Origin: Lactuca virosa
Lineage: Eukaryota > Streptophyta > Magnoliopsida > Asterales > Asteraceae
NCBI GenBank assembly: GCA_928212115.1
Contig: CAKMRJ010002223.1
Coordinates: 312,720,413-312,784,412 of the forward strand
Direction: 5' to 3'
DNA length: 64,000 nucleotides
Shown in pieces: positions 1-10,163 of this stretch (position 1 is the stretch's first letter; every line of letters starts with the position of its first letter). The translations under genes were made by a program, and so were the position numbers. Under the pieces are notes generated by a model. It did no database searches and was not told the DNA's origin. It was given only the letters and a program-made list of their open reading frames with translations.

Positions 1-900
1 TGGCCTAGTTTGATCCAAGACTAAGGCCCAAATCCACAAAAAAGGCCCAATACCAAATAATCCACCAAGGCCCACTTATGACCCAATTTTCCAAATTGGG
101 CCCAAACCCCCTATATGGACCTTACCCTAAAGCCCGATAATTTTCCTTAGTCCAAAAGCCTGATTTCGAATGGCCCATTAAGGCCCAAAGCAACAAGGTC
201 CAAAGACATGGCCCATCCGAGTCCCAAAAGATACGAATCCCAACAGACTGAGTACGTTGGGCGTACTCAACTGTACGCTAAGCGTACTCGTTGTTTGGCT
301 TGTACGCCCAACGTACTCACCCACTAAGCCAAATTTTCCACTAAGCTCTTAATGCTTTAGTTCAAAGGTCCAAACCACATATATGAGTCCCAATAAGTGT
401 CTAGAACCATAAAGTCATTGCCTTGGTGATTTTGCATTCCCCAAAAGACCCCAACTTCAAAATTTAGCATTCTACTTCCATTAGATGAACTCAAACTCAT
501 GCATGGGGGATTCTAAGCCCTAAAGGTGCCAACTTTATGAGTCTAGAACCATAAAAACACCAAGAGTGGCAACTCTAAGCTCCTGGAGTGGTATCAACCA
601 CTAGATCTCATCAATGAGACCAAAAAGGGTCCAAAATTCAAACTAGGAAGATCTAAGTTATCATTGATCAAGTTCAAAGCTTTTTACCTCAAATAAGCTG
701 GAAATGAAGCAAAAGGTCAAGATTCACAAGCTTCTCCTTGGTCCACCACCTTGCACCAAGCTCCTACTTCTTGAGTATGGAGGAAAACACACCAAAATGG
801 ACACTATAAGCTCAAAATGCAAGAGGTTTAGGGTTTCGAATATGATGCTTAAGGGTCTGAGGAGGCTAAGAAATGAGGGTTTCTTAGGCCATAATGAGGA

Positions 901-908
901 ATATATAG
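901..908 (-). promoter_or_regulatory. TATA-like box of LTR-a
   Basis: The minus-strand context CACTATATATTCC follows a GGGTTGGAC segment that matches the position of the Gy5 TATA-like site (GGACCCTATTTAAGC). It lies about 215 bp before the donor-like AG|GTAAAAAG at 687/686, the same spacing as in LTR-b and Gy5. Confidence 0.5.
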
Positions 909-1256
909 TGTCCAACCCCGAATTAGGGTTTTCAAATACGCCACGTACGCCCCGCATACCTATACGTACACCCTGCGTACGTGTTCGGATGCCCGACTAA
1001 GCCTCGCATGAGTACGCTAAGCGTACCATGTTGTACGCCCCGCGTACTCGCTTTGCAGCTTGTACACCAAGCGTACCATGTGGTACGCTCCGAGTATAAC
1101 ATAAGGACCAATTTGTAATTTATTAAATACTCAAGGGCCATAAATAACATACCAGAATTTCAAGTGTTAGAATATATAGCCTGCTGAGAGGCGCGCCACG
1201 CACAGATAAGAGGCGCGTCGCGCCCTTTTGTCCTGCTTGCTCCTCTCAACTTTTGT

Positions 1257-1400
1257 CACGTGTCGCCGAATCCATGGTCCACGTCACTCCTTCTAGAAGC
1301 GTGCCATGTGGCCTATTCTTGTGGTGTAAAGTGTCACGTCCGTGTTGCTCCACGTTACCATGTTTCATGAGAGAGGGGGTAGCCGATAATGCCACGTGGC
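1257..1400. promoter_or_regulatory. G-box pair upstream of the LTR-a promoter
   Basis: CACGTG occurs at 1257-1262 and the perfect 10-bp palindrome GCCACGTGGC at 1391-1400. Variants (GCCATGTGGC, GCCATGTCAC) occur nearby. In the minus-strand LTR they lie about 350-490 bp upstream of the TATA-like site. ACGT-core boxes bind plant bZIP/bHLH factors; regulatory use here is inference. Confidence 0.45.
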
Positions 1401-1458
1401 GCCTCCTGGTGGTGCCATGTCACCAGCACATGTATTTTCTCGCAGATCTACGTACGAC

Positions 1459-1995
1459 CATAACTTTCGCATATGAGCTCCATTTTTTGACGTTCTTTAT
1501 ATCCCCAGAATCTTCTCTAGAACCTCTACAACTTTCCTTTAGGTCTCAACAACTACTTCTCAATCCAACTAAAATTCATATTTAGACCGATTTAGACTGT
1601 TAAAGTTCGTGTGAAATTCATAACTCCTTCATACGAACTCCGTACTCGACTGTCTTTATATTGAAGGGTTCATATTCACGAGATCTTCAAATCTCATTTA
1701 GATTGTTTTGGCTAACAATCAACCGAATAAAATTTCGATTTTTGTGTCCTCACTACTACGTTGAAACTTCGGAAAATCATAACTTCCTCACACGAAGTCA
1801 GATGTCGACGTTCTCTATATGCACGATCTCGGTTTCACGACTATTACGACTTTTGTTTAGATCACTAAGGCTAATAAGTAATCTATCTCTAATTCGTATT
1901 TTTACGACGCACATAGCCGTGTCGGTTTAAATCGCGAAACTTCAAAGAAGCATAATTTCTTCATATGAAGTCGGATTCGGGCGTTCTATATATCT
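1459..1995 (-). repeat. Degenerate ~165-bp tandem repeat in LTR-a
   Basis: Four copies of a degenerate unit begin at about 1459, 1619, 1778 and 1951, each opening with CATAACTTCNTCA(C/T)A and continuing into a GTTCT(T/A)TATAT segment. Spacing is 160, 159 and 173 bp. Gy5 and LTR-b have one copy of the same module (reverse sense, GAAGGAGTTATG) at about 46843 and 34946. Confidence 0.6.
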
Positions 1996-2128
1996 TCGGA
2001 AATCATATTGACATTTTCTATATGTTATGATAGTTATTTTGTCTCAAAAATAAAATATTTCTATTTTGTATTTCATAATAATTGCTTTATATTACAATCT
2101 ACGAAAATAATAAAAATGGGGCGTTACA

Positions 2129-3284
2129 TATAAATTTTCAACTTTTAGGTATACATTATATTTTAAAAAGAAAAAAAAATAATTGATATTAATATTTTAA
2201 TAAATAAGAAACAATGATATTGTATATTAAGATAATATTTTTTTAACCTTTCCTATTTATATAAATTTTTTAAAAAATTGACAATTACTTTTATAATATT
2301 AATTTTTATAGAATTATTCAAATCTATGTTATACACTTGGTTAAAAAGATTAATTAATCAAAAAATAATAAAAAGCTAATATTTATATATGTAGGTGTAA
2401 TTTATAGTTTTATACTTTGTGAGATATATGGGTCAAATTGATAAAACATGGAAATGAATTAGAAGGTTTTTTTTTTTTTTTTTTTTTTTTTAAACAGTGA
2501 TATATTAAACCGCAAAACCAACAGCAAGGAAAAACATATGGAAATCGTAAGAAGGTCAAATAGCGATTTCCACCTAATTTTTTCTAAGATTGCTTCTATA
2601 TTTGCCCCATTTGAACGTCTATAAATAATTACTTTTAAATAAGTTATGTTTTACTAAATTCTTGAATGACCTTTCATAAAATTACTTTTCAATTAATAAG
2701 GTGTATGGTAATATGTGTCCTAAGGCACGTATAAGAAGTATTAATTAAAGAAAATTATTACCAAAGTTAAATGTTAAATATATTAATTATAAAACATATT
2801 ACCATAATAAAATGTAAAAAATTCATTAATAATCTTTATAATTAATGCATATCACATTTAATTATGGTAATATTTTTCATAATTAATACTTTTTATATAT
2901 GTCCTTAGGCACATATTAATAATTTTCATAATTAATAGTCCTTATTACAAAAATCCCAAGGTGTATACAAAAAGTTTAAATAAGTATGAATATTTTCAGA
3001 GTAATACTAAATTAAACATGCCCTGACATGGACCAGGAGCCTATGAAAGGGTTTAAATGCAAATAGGGAGCAACGATGGCCTATAATGTTTCCTTCATTC
3101 TGTATTTTTTTCTTTTGTACTTTTATATACCTATTTTTGCAATATTTCAATTAGGCCCCTCAGCTTCCAACAATATCGAAAAGGATTTCAAATATTCCAA
3201 CCATTTCTTTTTCTCATTTCCCAAACATTGTGAACCGAAATATTGCTCCTATTTAATGTTGCCAAATCAACATGATAGTGTGTA
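2129..3284. other. AT-rich spacer with a 26-T tract and one MITE
   Basis: No credible coding sequence is seen. It holds a long T run at about 2467-2490 and the fold-back element listed separately. Short ORFs here are low-complexity. Confidence 0.7.
2712..2916. mobile_element. Small fold-back MITE
   Basis: About 205 bp with terminal inverted repeats. The left end reads TATGTGTCCTAAGGCACGTA and the right end is its near reverse complement, ending GTCCTTAGGCACATA; the match runs about 35 bp into both arms (through AGTATTAATTA). No coding capacity. A clear target duplication cannot be called in this AT-rich context, so the superfamily is open. Confidence 0.55.
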
Positions 3285-3330
3285 TTATATATATCGCTAT
3301 CTATATATATATATCTCTATATATATATCC

Positions 3331-3384
<54 letters not shown>
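3285..3384. repeat. (AT)n microsatellite, left tract
   Basis: Mostly uninterrupted TA dinucleotides with a few TATC steps. It continues as (AT)n at 4069-4080, 19398-19480 and 19837-19906, suggesting one tract repeatedly interrupted by insertions. Confidence 0.9.
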
Positions 3385-3826
3385 TAGGGGTGTACGCGGT
3401 GCGGTTTGGTGCGGTTTTAGAGCCAAAACCGCAAACCGCACGCATATGCGGTTGAGTTATTTTAGAAACCGCAAACCGCACCACGAACGTTTAAAACCGC
3501 ATTATGCGGTGCGGTTTGGTGCCGGCGGTTTTACGGTTTGACTAATTATTTACTTTAAATTTAATGATGATATTATCATTGTCATCACTAACGGCTCACT
3601 AAGTGGTCATTAAGAAATTTGGTGGTCAAATAATTGTGGTCATTAACTGCTTATGAATATACATAAGAAAACGTAGTTACCATAAAACAATGGTCACTGA
3701 ATCTTAGTTGAAAAAGAATTTGAGACAAAAAAATATGAAAACTACGTTAAATTTTTGATTCATTAAGATTACATTTTAAAAACTTAAAATAATGTCACTA
3801 ATTTACGACATGTCAAAATATTTTCG

Positions 3827-3893
<67 letters not shown>

Positions 3894-4068
3894 TTGATTT
3901 TATTCATGCGGTGCGGTTTTTAAACACAATTGTAATCGTAAACCGCAAACCGCACCGCATAATGCGGTTTAACAAAAATACAAACTGCACCGCGAGTGTT
4001 TCAAACTGCGTTATGCGGTGCGGTTTGGTGCGGTGCGGGCGATTTATGCGGTTTATTGCACACCCCTA
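3385..4068. mobile_element. Non-autonomous hAT-like MITE (GGTGCGGTTT family)
   Basis: A 684-bp element bounded by TAGGGGTGTACGCGG on the left and the inverted copy ending TTGCACACCCCTA on the right. Subterminal regions are packed with both orientations of GGTGCGGTTT and AACCGCACC, as is typical of hAT ends with transposase-binding repeats. It carries its own internal (AT)n run at about 3830-3887 and no transposase ORF. Both flanks are (AT)n, so an 8-bp target duplication would be invisible. The TAGGGGTG terminus supports hAT; assignment is by motif only. Confidence 0.7.
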
Positions 4069-4311
4069 ATATATATATATTGTGACAACCCGAAATTTAC
4101 TCCGTCACTGTAACCCGTTTCCGTTAATAAAAGTTGGTTCTATTAAAATTTTCCGTTAACTTTTATTTATTAAAATAATTCGTTTTGAATTATTAAATAA
4201 TATATAATGACGGAATAAAAACAACTAAGTCGGGTTACGGTTAGTTTACCCGGTAAAAACATTTAGCTCCGTTTAAACGACAGTGTATGGTGGGTCCCCA
4301 CTAGGCAGCCA

Positions 4312-4320
4312 TATATAAAG
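4312..4320 (+). promoter_or_regulatory. TATA box of Gy1 LTR
   Basis: TATATAAAG lies 230 bp into the LTR, followed by a CT-rich leader (repeated TTTCTCTCTCTA) and then a donor-like AAAG|GTAATC at 4436. The 3' LTR and the third LTR copy carry the same arrangement. A good candidate for the transcription start region. Confidence 0.65.
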
Positions 4321-4516
4321 GAGGAGTGTCCACCTTTAGAGCCTTTTCCCACCTTGGAGCTTTCTCTCTCTACTTTCTCTCTCTAAAAATCGGGTTTGGC
4401 TCAAGAACACCACTTTCAAGCCTCAAAAATCAAAGGTAATCTTCCTAACTTGATTTTCTAGCTTGGTATTCATATTATTTCGAGTTGGATCATCCAAATA
4501 CCCCAACATGCATGTG

Positions 4517-5052
4517 TTTACGGTTTGGGGAGCCTCCCAAAACCGTAAACTCCTATATGAGGGTTTTGAAGCCCCAAAACACTTCCAAACCTTCTCTAAA
4601 GCTTAGATACTTGCATGCATGGACTAAGGAACCCAAGATCGTGACTTTTTGGCCATAAACTTGAGTTTACGGTTCTTGAACATTCGAAAACCGTAAACCC
4701 AAAACCGTAAACACCTCAAATGGTGTTTTGATGCCCCTAAACCCTTCCTTAGCTTGTTTGATGAACTAGAAACTAGTGTAAATGAGCTTAGGACCTTGAA
4801 ACATGAAATGGTTGAAGTGGTCAAGGGTTTACGGCCGTAAACCCTAGAGTTTACGACCGTAAACTCCTAGAGTTTACGACCGTAAACTCCCAAGGAGTGG
4901 TCCAAGGACCGTAAACTCCAAGGGAGTACCCAATTGAACCCTAATCACTTCCCAAGCCCTCGAATTGATCCTAGGAGCCTTCCTTGTGATGCATGAGACC
5001 TTTAGACACACAAACTCACCATTTCCATGAGTTTACGGCCGTAAACTCATGG
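4517..5052. repeat. Array of GTTTACG-CGTAAAC palindromes in Gy1 LTR
   Basis: Repeated inverted pairs built from GTTTACGG and CCGTAAAC: hairpin-like pairs at about 4517-4552 and 4661-4700, contiguous palindromes at about 4828-4890, and a perfect 28-bp palindrome at 5025-5052 centred on GG|CC (core GTTTACGGCCGTAAAC). Conserved in the 3' LTR (28-bp palindrome at 13922-13949); the third copy changes the centre to GACC. Confidence 0.85.
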
Positions 5053-5630
5053 GGGAAATGGTCTCCCAACCGTAAACACACTTAAGTGTGGCCAAGTGAA
5101 GTGTAAACTCCATAGTGAGGCCATACACTCCTTAGATGCAACCTTTAGCACTCCTAACACTTGAAACAAAGTGTTTTCATACATTAAAGTGCCTTTACTC
5201 ACTTAATTAGTGATTACACAACTAATTAGATACTTTATACATCACTACATGTTACATAGGATCCGTGTGTGTGTTCAAGTCCTCACTTGACACCTAGCAT
5301 CCTACCCGGCGTTTCCATCCACTTCACTCACTACAGGTGAGTTCATACCCCTAAATGAACCTTTTTAAATGTTTTTAACTGTTTTATGGGGGGGAATACA
5401 AGTTGAACCAAATAAGTTATAGTAACAATCGCATGTGGATTATAACTTGCAACCAAAAGGATTTTCTACACTATTAACTGTTTTTACCACCAAAAAGGGA
5501 TTTTCTATACTTTCAACTATATTGCCAATTAAACTGTTTTCAAATGCTTACCAAATTCATTTTCGTGTTAAATCACTATAAAACTATTTTCCAAAATTCG
5601 TTTAAACTAATTTTTATTCTCAAACCATAT

Positions 5631-6056
5631 CTACACCAATATATTTATATAAGTAAGACTTGAAGGACTTAGGACTAATAACTCACCTTACTTCCTGTTT
5701 TGTTTGATTGTGGGCTTAGGGTATTTTGTTATTAGTCCGACTCTCGTTGAATTCTTAGTTATATATCTTATATATTTGTGTCAGATATAAAAGTTTTCAT
5801 ATCAGTTCAATGCCTTTGGATATCAAAGACATGCAACCAACAACACTATTTAACTATAATAGGTATCTACACCAATATATTTATATAAGTAAGACTTGAA
5901 GGACTTAGGACTAATAGCTCACCTTACTTCCTGTTCTTGTTTGATTGTGGGCTTAGGGTATTTTGTTATTAGTCCGACTCTCGTTGAATTCTTAGTTATA
6001 TATCTTATATATTTGTGTCAGATATAAAAGTCTTCATATCTTAACTATAATAGGTA
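5631..6056 (+). repeat. 236-bp tandem duplication in Gy1 5' LTR
   Basis: A segment starting CTACACCAATATA at 5631 starts again at 5867. The duplication is also present in the third LTR copy (17878 and 18115) but absent from the middle LTR (single copy at about 14528), which bears on the assembly question. Confidence 0.85.
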
Positions 6057-6127
6057 TAGTTAAGGGACACTACTCAATGCTACTATTGCCATGACAACTA
6101 CTAGAGTCAGTTCAGTTGTGAGTCAAT

Positions 6128-6243
6128 ATACACTATATACTATACAAGAGAACACTATATACTATACAAGAGAACACTATATACTATACAAGGAGAACAT
6201 TATGTACTATACAAAGAGAACACTACATACTATACAAGAGAAC
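6128..6243 (+). repeat. Five-copy 22-23 bp tandem repeat in Gy1 LTR
   Basis: Unit CACTATATACTATACAAGAG with small variations, five copies. Same array at about 14795-14905 and 18377-18488 in the other LTR copies. Confidence 0.8.
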
Positions 6244-7156
6244 TTACTAAAATAGAATGTGACATACTATTTCTCGATACGACACATCTTTGTGCTATCA
6301 CCGCGTAACCAGAGTCTCCTGGAGGGAGAGCGGGCATTATGTGTATAGATCTATACGGGACAGACACTCCCACATCCCGACTGCTAGCTACAGTCCGAGC
6401 CGTCTAGGCCCAGGGGTGACAAAATGTCACATCTACATATGACTCGGAGGGTCAAAGGGATTCGATCGTCAATCAGCATGGTTACGTACGAGTTCACATT
6501 CAAACCTTTAATTAATACTTTAAAAATTAAAGGCAACAGACTCCCTGAGGAGTATTGTACATTTAATACTACCTGGAGCCTGCATTTCATTACATATGGC
6601 CGACAGTGATACTGTTGGGGTAAAACATTTTTCTCATTACTATACATGGATAAAGTCAAACTATATTTTCAAACAAATAACTACTGGGAAAACTTGTACA
6701 TTATCAAAGGAACAAACAAACCATCGGGTCTTGGTGAAGACTACTTTTTCTGGAAAACATAGGGTTTTCTAGGGCTCATACTATTTTCAAACACCGAAAC
6801 TTTCTTTTACAATGTATAATTGTGAATATTTTTATACAGGAAATGACACTAAATACTTATGAACTCACCAGCTTTATGCTGATAAACGTTTTCAAAATAA
6901 CTTGTATTCTCAGGTCATCAGTAGACAGGTACGGATGCAGCTTTTGAGAAGACGGAGCACACATAAGACTCCACTTTATTTTGATTGTATTTTTGGTGTC
7001 TAACATTTGTACTGAACACGTTTGTATTACAATTATTATCTTAATGCAATGGATGTTGTTGCTTGTCTTTACTATTATGCTTTGTTATGATACTGTACAT
7101 GACGTCCTCCACCCCAGAACGTATTCCGCCGTTCTCGGTTTTGGGGTGTGACAGAT

Positions 7157-7168
7157 TGGTATCAGAGC
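7157..7168 (+). other. Gy1 primer-binding site (tRNA-Met type)
   Basis: TGGTATCAGAGC, complementary to the 3' end of plant initiator tRNA-Met, 3 bases after the 5' LTR end. It fixes the LTR boundary and strand. Confidence 0.92.
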
Positions 7169-7873
7169 ACTGTTTATAGTGAATCAAGTATATCAACCCA
7201 TAAAAGATATACAAACTATAAACACATCGGGACTAAAACACTCTGAACAAGAATATATACTTTTAAATAATAAAATATTTAACTAAGTATATATATACAT
7301 TCATTCATACAAAGGGTCAGTATCATACTAGAACAGAACAAAAGTATTAAGATTGTTGAACAGCACAGTTAGGCTTAGAGACATATGGCCAAAACTAGGC
7401 GGATGTAGCCTGATCAACTACATTTTCCTAGGAGTGGCTAGCATGTGCCTAAGAATGGTTGTGGTGTTGCAACAAGTCTAAAACTTACCAATACTGCTAC
7501 AAGAACATCAGAACAAGAATACTATAGGAGTATTCTGCATTCTAGTTACAACATATGTGAGAACTAAAAGGGTCGTTACTAGTAGGGCAATAGTTGCTAA
7601 GTGGATACACCACGGTTACATGTGACTAAGGCGTTATAGACTTAGAATCTGTGACCTTTGCTTCATTTCCTGTTCTTGTTTGATTGTGGGCTTGGAGTTA
7701 GGGTCACTTATTCGAAGGTCTATTCTGCTTCGATTACATGTAATTGGTATGCACTATGCAAATATTGGGTCGACTAATAACGATCATCTTATAAGTATCA
7801 TAGATTAGCGCGCCTATCAATTTTCTTTCCCCATTCTCGCGTAAATGGCATAACCGCATCCCGAGCGGAAGTC

Positions 7874-8011
7874 ATGGAACTCCGAGCACGTCAGAGGACG
7901 CACGAGCGACATCTTCAGGGAGTTGTGCGCCAACTGGCTGATCTTAGGGTTTGCCCCAAAGGATCCCCGTCGCCAGTAAAAGATGCCAACTCATCCTTCC
8001 CTTTTGATTAA
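7874..8011 (+). CDS. Possible 45-codon upstream ORF in the Gy1 leader
   Basis: In the 1.2-kb leader between PBS and gag, an ATG at 7874 opens a 45-residue frame ending at TAA 8009-8011, 345 bases before the gag ATG. The frame is open further upstream without an ATG. The peptide begins MELRARQRTHERHLQG and continues RQLADLRV: strongly charged, predicted helical, with an Arg/His/Glu-rich face. I do not recognise a family. It could be a translated small ORF that tunes downstream gag translation, a remnant of an older longer gag, or chance. Confidence 0.3.
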   Translation: MELRARQRTHERHLQGVVRQLADLRVCPKGSPSPVKDANSSFPFD

Positions 8012-8356
8012 GGAATAGCTTTCTTTTCTATAGTCAATAGAGTACATGCCTGTAAACATTCCTAACTTTGGAAGTACTCTAGCTAGACTACTAAACTGCC
8101 AACATTTTCCTTGATGGTTTGATGTAAGACCTCCTGCTAGGTCATTTCCTTTCCCGAACTCATTATACATCAGTAATACCAGTAATATTGGCAGTATCTA
8201 ATCGATGGGGAAGTTGTGCTTTTGGGTGTCCCTAACCTAGTAGTACATTCCCCTTTTGTTTGTCGGACTATAGAGATTTAGTCCAAGAAACACTCTATTC
8301 ATGTTTACAAATCGATTCTTACTATTGTCATCGTTTTCGTAACCTTTCAGTACAGG

Positions 8357-9307
8357 ATGCCGCCTCGCAAGCGTCCAACCAGGAGAACTCCCGCAACTCA
8401 AGCTCCACCACCACCACCTACACCGCCGGTTCCTCCGCAGTTCGACCCGGTGTTGTTCCAAACAGCCGTGACTGCAGCCGTGACCGCCGCTCTGGCGCAA
8501 GTCAATTCTGGTGGTGCCAGTGGAGGTGGACTGGGCACTAACTCTAGCCAGGGTGAAACCCACCCCCGTGCTCGGGAATGCACCTACAAAGATTTCATCA
8601 GTTGCAAGCCTACCTACTTCAACGGGACCGGGGGAATCCTTGCCCTAACCCAATGGTTCGAAAGAACCGAAGCAGTATTCGAAATGTGCTCCTGCCCCGA
8701 AGGGAGCAAGATAAAGTTTGCTACTTGTACCCTTACCCAAAGGGCCCTAACATGGTGGAATGGCCATGTCAAAGCCCTCTCCCTGGTAGCAGCTAACGCC
8801 ATGGGTTGGGATACACTGAAAGACCTAATGATGACAGAGTACTGCCCAAAGGGAGAAATTCAGAAATTGGAGGAGGAACTCTGGAATCTCAAAATGCAGG
8901 GTTCCGATATAGTAGCTTACACAACCCGGTACTGCGAGCTGGTAGCCCTATGCCCTAACATGGTTCCCTCGGAAGCCAAGAAGATTGAGCGATACATCGG
9001 GGGCCTAGTGCCTCCGTATCGTGGGAACGTTCTATCATCAAGACCAACGACCTTCGAAAGTGCCAAGGAGTTGGCCCAAATGCTTATCGATCATGAAGTT
9101 CCCCGTGCTCCATCAACAACTACAACCATCACTACTGCTCCAACTCACGCCTCCGACAACAAGAGAAAACGGGGAGATCGAAAGAAGGGTAAATCAGTCA
9201 AATCCTCTTCCAGTAACCAGCAAATAGTGGCTGTCCATGCTGCCACTACTCCTACTGCCCCTGTGCCCACCCAAAACATATGCGGGGAATCTACCCAAGT
9301 GCGATAA
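8357..9307 (+). CDS. gag: Gy1 gag (capsid domain)
   Basis: The 316-residue frame starts at the first ATG after the leader (MPPRKRPTRR). A Pro-rich N-terminus (residues 10-27) and an Ala-rich helix (36-50) precede the retrotransposon Gag core: YKDFISCKPTYFNG (77-90), LTQWFERTEAVFEM (97-110) and the WW-containing ALTWWNGHV (130-138). It would form the intracellular virus-like particle that packages the genomic RNA. The C-terminal part turns basic (KRKRGDRKKGK). The frame leaves the coding register near 9270-9295 and stops at 9305-9307, while the zinc knuckles continue in the overlapping next frame, so a 1-base indel separates capsid from nucleocapsid. Family certain from motifs; function in this copy uncertain. 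Confidence 0.85.
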   Translation: MPPRKRPTRRTPATQAPPPPPTPPVPPQFDPVLFQTAVTAAVTAALAQVNSGGASGGGLGTNSSQGETHPRARECTYKDFISCKPTYFNGTGGILALTQWFERTEAVFEMCSCPEGSKIKFATCTLTQRALTWWNGHVKALSLVAANAMGWDTLKDLMMTEYCPKGEIQKLEEELWNLKMQGSDIVAYTTRYCELVALCPNMVPSEAKKIERYIGGLVPPYRGNVLSSRPTTFESAKELAQMLIDHEVPRAPSTTTTITTAPTHASDNKRKRGDRKKGKSVKSSSSNQQIVAVHAATTPTAPVPTQNICGESTQVR

Positions 9308-10163
9308 GTGCGCCTTCCATCATAACGGCCCATGCCGTGAAATGCACTGCACCAATTGCGACCGGAAGGGCCACACCATCCGGTTCTGCAGAGCACCTCC
9401 CAAACCTATTTCCCAAATTCCCAGTTCGGGAGCGAGCCAGGCCTGCTATGGCTGTGGCGAAGTCGGACATTTCAAAAGAAATTGTCCAAAGGCTGGCAAC
9501 GCGGGAGGAGCAGGTAGACTACTTGCTATTGGCCATAATGAGGCTGTAGCAGACCCCACCGTAGTCACGGGTACGTTCCTTCTTGATAACTCTTATGCTT
9601 GTATTCTATTCGATAGTGGGGCAGAAAGAAGTTTCGTAAATCAAAACTTTAAACACTTACTCAAACAATCACCGCAATCACTGAAAGAAACCTTCGTCGT
9701 AGAAATGGCTAACGGCAAGACGGAAAGTTCTAACGAAATCTACATAGGTTGTACCCTCACGCTAGATAATCATTCGTTTCCTATCGATCTCATACCAGTA
9801 GCGATCAAGAGCTTTGATGTCATCATAGGCATGGACTGGTTGAGTCTCCACCGTACCGACATCCTGTGTTTCGACAAAGCCATCCGTTTGAACTTGCCCA
9901 ACAATGAAACATTGATGATCTACGGAGACAAACCCAGTACGAGCCTTCGCATCATCTCGAGCATTCAAGCCCAGAAATACTTGCGCAAGGAATATCGCGC
10001 ATTCCTTGCACACGTTGTCGACACGAGCCGGAAAACGAAAGAACTCAAAGATTTCCCCGTCGTGTGCGACTTCCCTGACATCTTTCCAGAGGAACTCCCA
10101 GGTTTACCTCCCAAACGTCAAGTCGAGTTCCGAATCGACTTAATCCAGGAGCAACCCCCGTAG
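9237..10163 (+). CDS. Gy1 nucleocapsid zinc knuckles and aspartic protease
   Basis: The 308-residue frame overlaps the end of gag by 71 bases. The first ATG is not meaningful; real homology starts near residue 13 (KTYAGNLPKCDKC). Two CCHC knuckles follow: C38-C41-H46-C51 and C70-C73-H78-C83 (CYGCGEVGHFKRNC type), which bind RNA. The pepsin-like protease begins near VVTGTFLLDNS (109-119) with catalytic ILFDSGAE (123-130) and a later VIIGMDWL flap-region motif. The C-terminus has the linker FPDIFPEELPG that leads into RT. A stop at 10161-10163 ends the frame just before the PYRLAP motif, so a second frame break separates protease from RT. No intron is seen at VVTG, in contrast to Gy2. Confidence 0.85.
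   Translation: MLPLLLLPLCPPKTYAGNLPKCDKCAFHHNGPCREMHCTNCDRKGHTIRFCRAPPKPISQIPSSGASQACYGCGEVGHFKRNCPKAGNAGGAGRLLAIGHNEAVADPTVVTGTFLLDNSYACILFDSGAERSFVNQNFKHLLKQSPQSLKETFVVEMANGKTESSNEIYIGCTLTLDNHSFPIDLIPVAIKSFDVIIGMDWLSLHRTDILCFDKAIRLNLPNNETLMIYGDKPSTSLRIISSIQAQKYLRKEYRAFLAHVVDTSRKTKELKDFPVVCDFPDIFPEELPGLPPKRQVEFRIDLIQEQPP

Larger units (their letters stand above)
1..2128 (-). mobile_element. LTR-a: minus-strand gypsy-type LTR, truncated by window start
   Basis: Read on the minus strand, the sequence starts at 2128 with TGTAACGCCCC, a terminus like those of LTR-b and Gy5 (TGTAACGCCC), and runs off the left edge. No purine tract lies to the right of 2128, so this is a 5' LTR or solo LTR rather than a 3' LTR. 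Inside, in minus order: a degenerate repeat block, G-boxes, a TACGC/GCGTA palindrome cluster (about 945-1100), a TATA-like site at 901-908, a donor-like AG|GTAAAAAG at 687/686, and a second TACGC/GCGTA cluster (about 250-320). The same order occurs in LTR-b and Gy5, which supports homology. Internal coding sequence is not visible, so the superfamily is inferred from the LTR. Confidence 0.75.
4081..7153 (+). mobile_element. Gy1 5' LTR
   Basis: Begins TGTGACAACCCG and ends GGGGTGTGACA, directly followed by a primer-binding site. At 3073 bp it is longer than the 3' LTR (2844 bp), mainly because of a 236-bp tandem duplication. It holds a TATA box, palindrome array, donor-like sites at 4436/4437 and 5337/5338, a 22-bp tandem repeat block and an acceptor-like CTCAG at 6909-6913. 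Confidence 0.92.

Noticed and set aside
704..1000. 98-codon frame in LTR-a
   Set aside because: Lies across the TATA-like region of an LTR read on the opposite strand; chance frame.
3076..3541. Open frames running through the (AT)n tract
   Set aside because: Translation is alternating Ile/Tyr from a dinucleotide repeat and runs into a MITE end; not coding.
6384..6659. Frames on both strands near the Gy1 LTR end
   Set aside because: They recur in each LTR copy only because the LTR is repeated, and are broken by single-base differences between copies.
7157..7168. tRNA-like match at PBS sites (7157, 48713, 53141, and complements at 42924 and 63236)
   Set aside because: Only 12-13 bases complementary to a tRNA 3' end; these are primer-binding sites, not tRNA genes. 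No full tRNA cloverleaf was seen.
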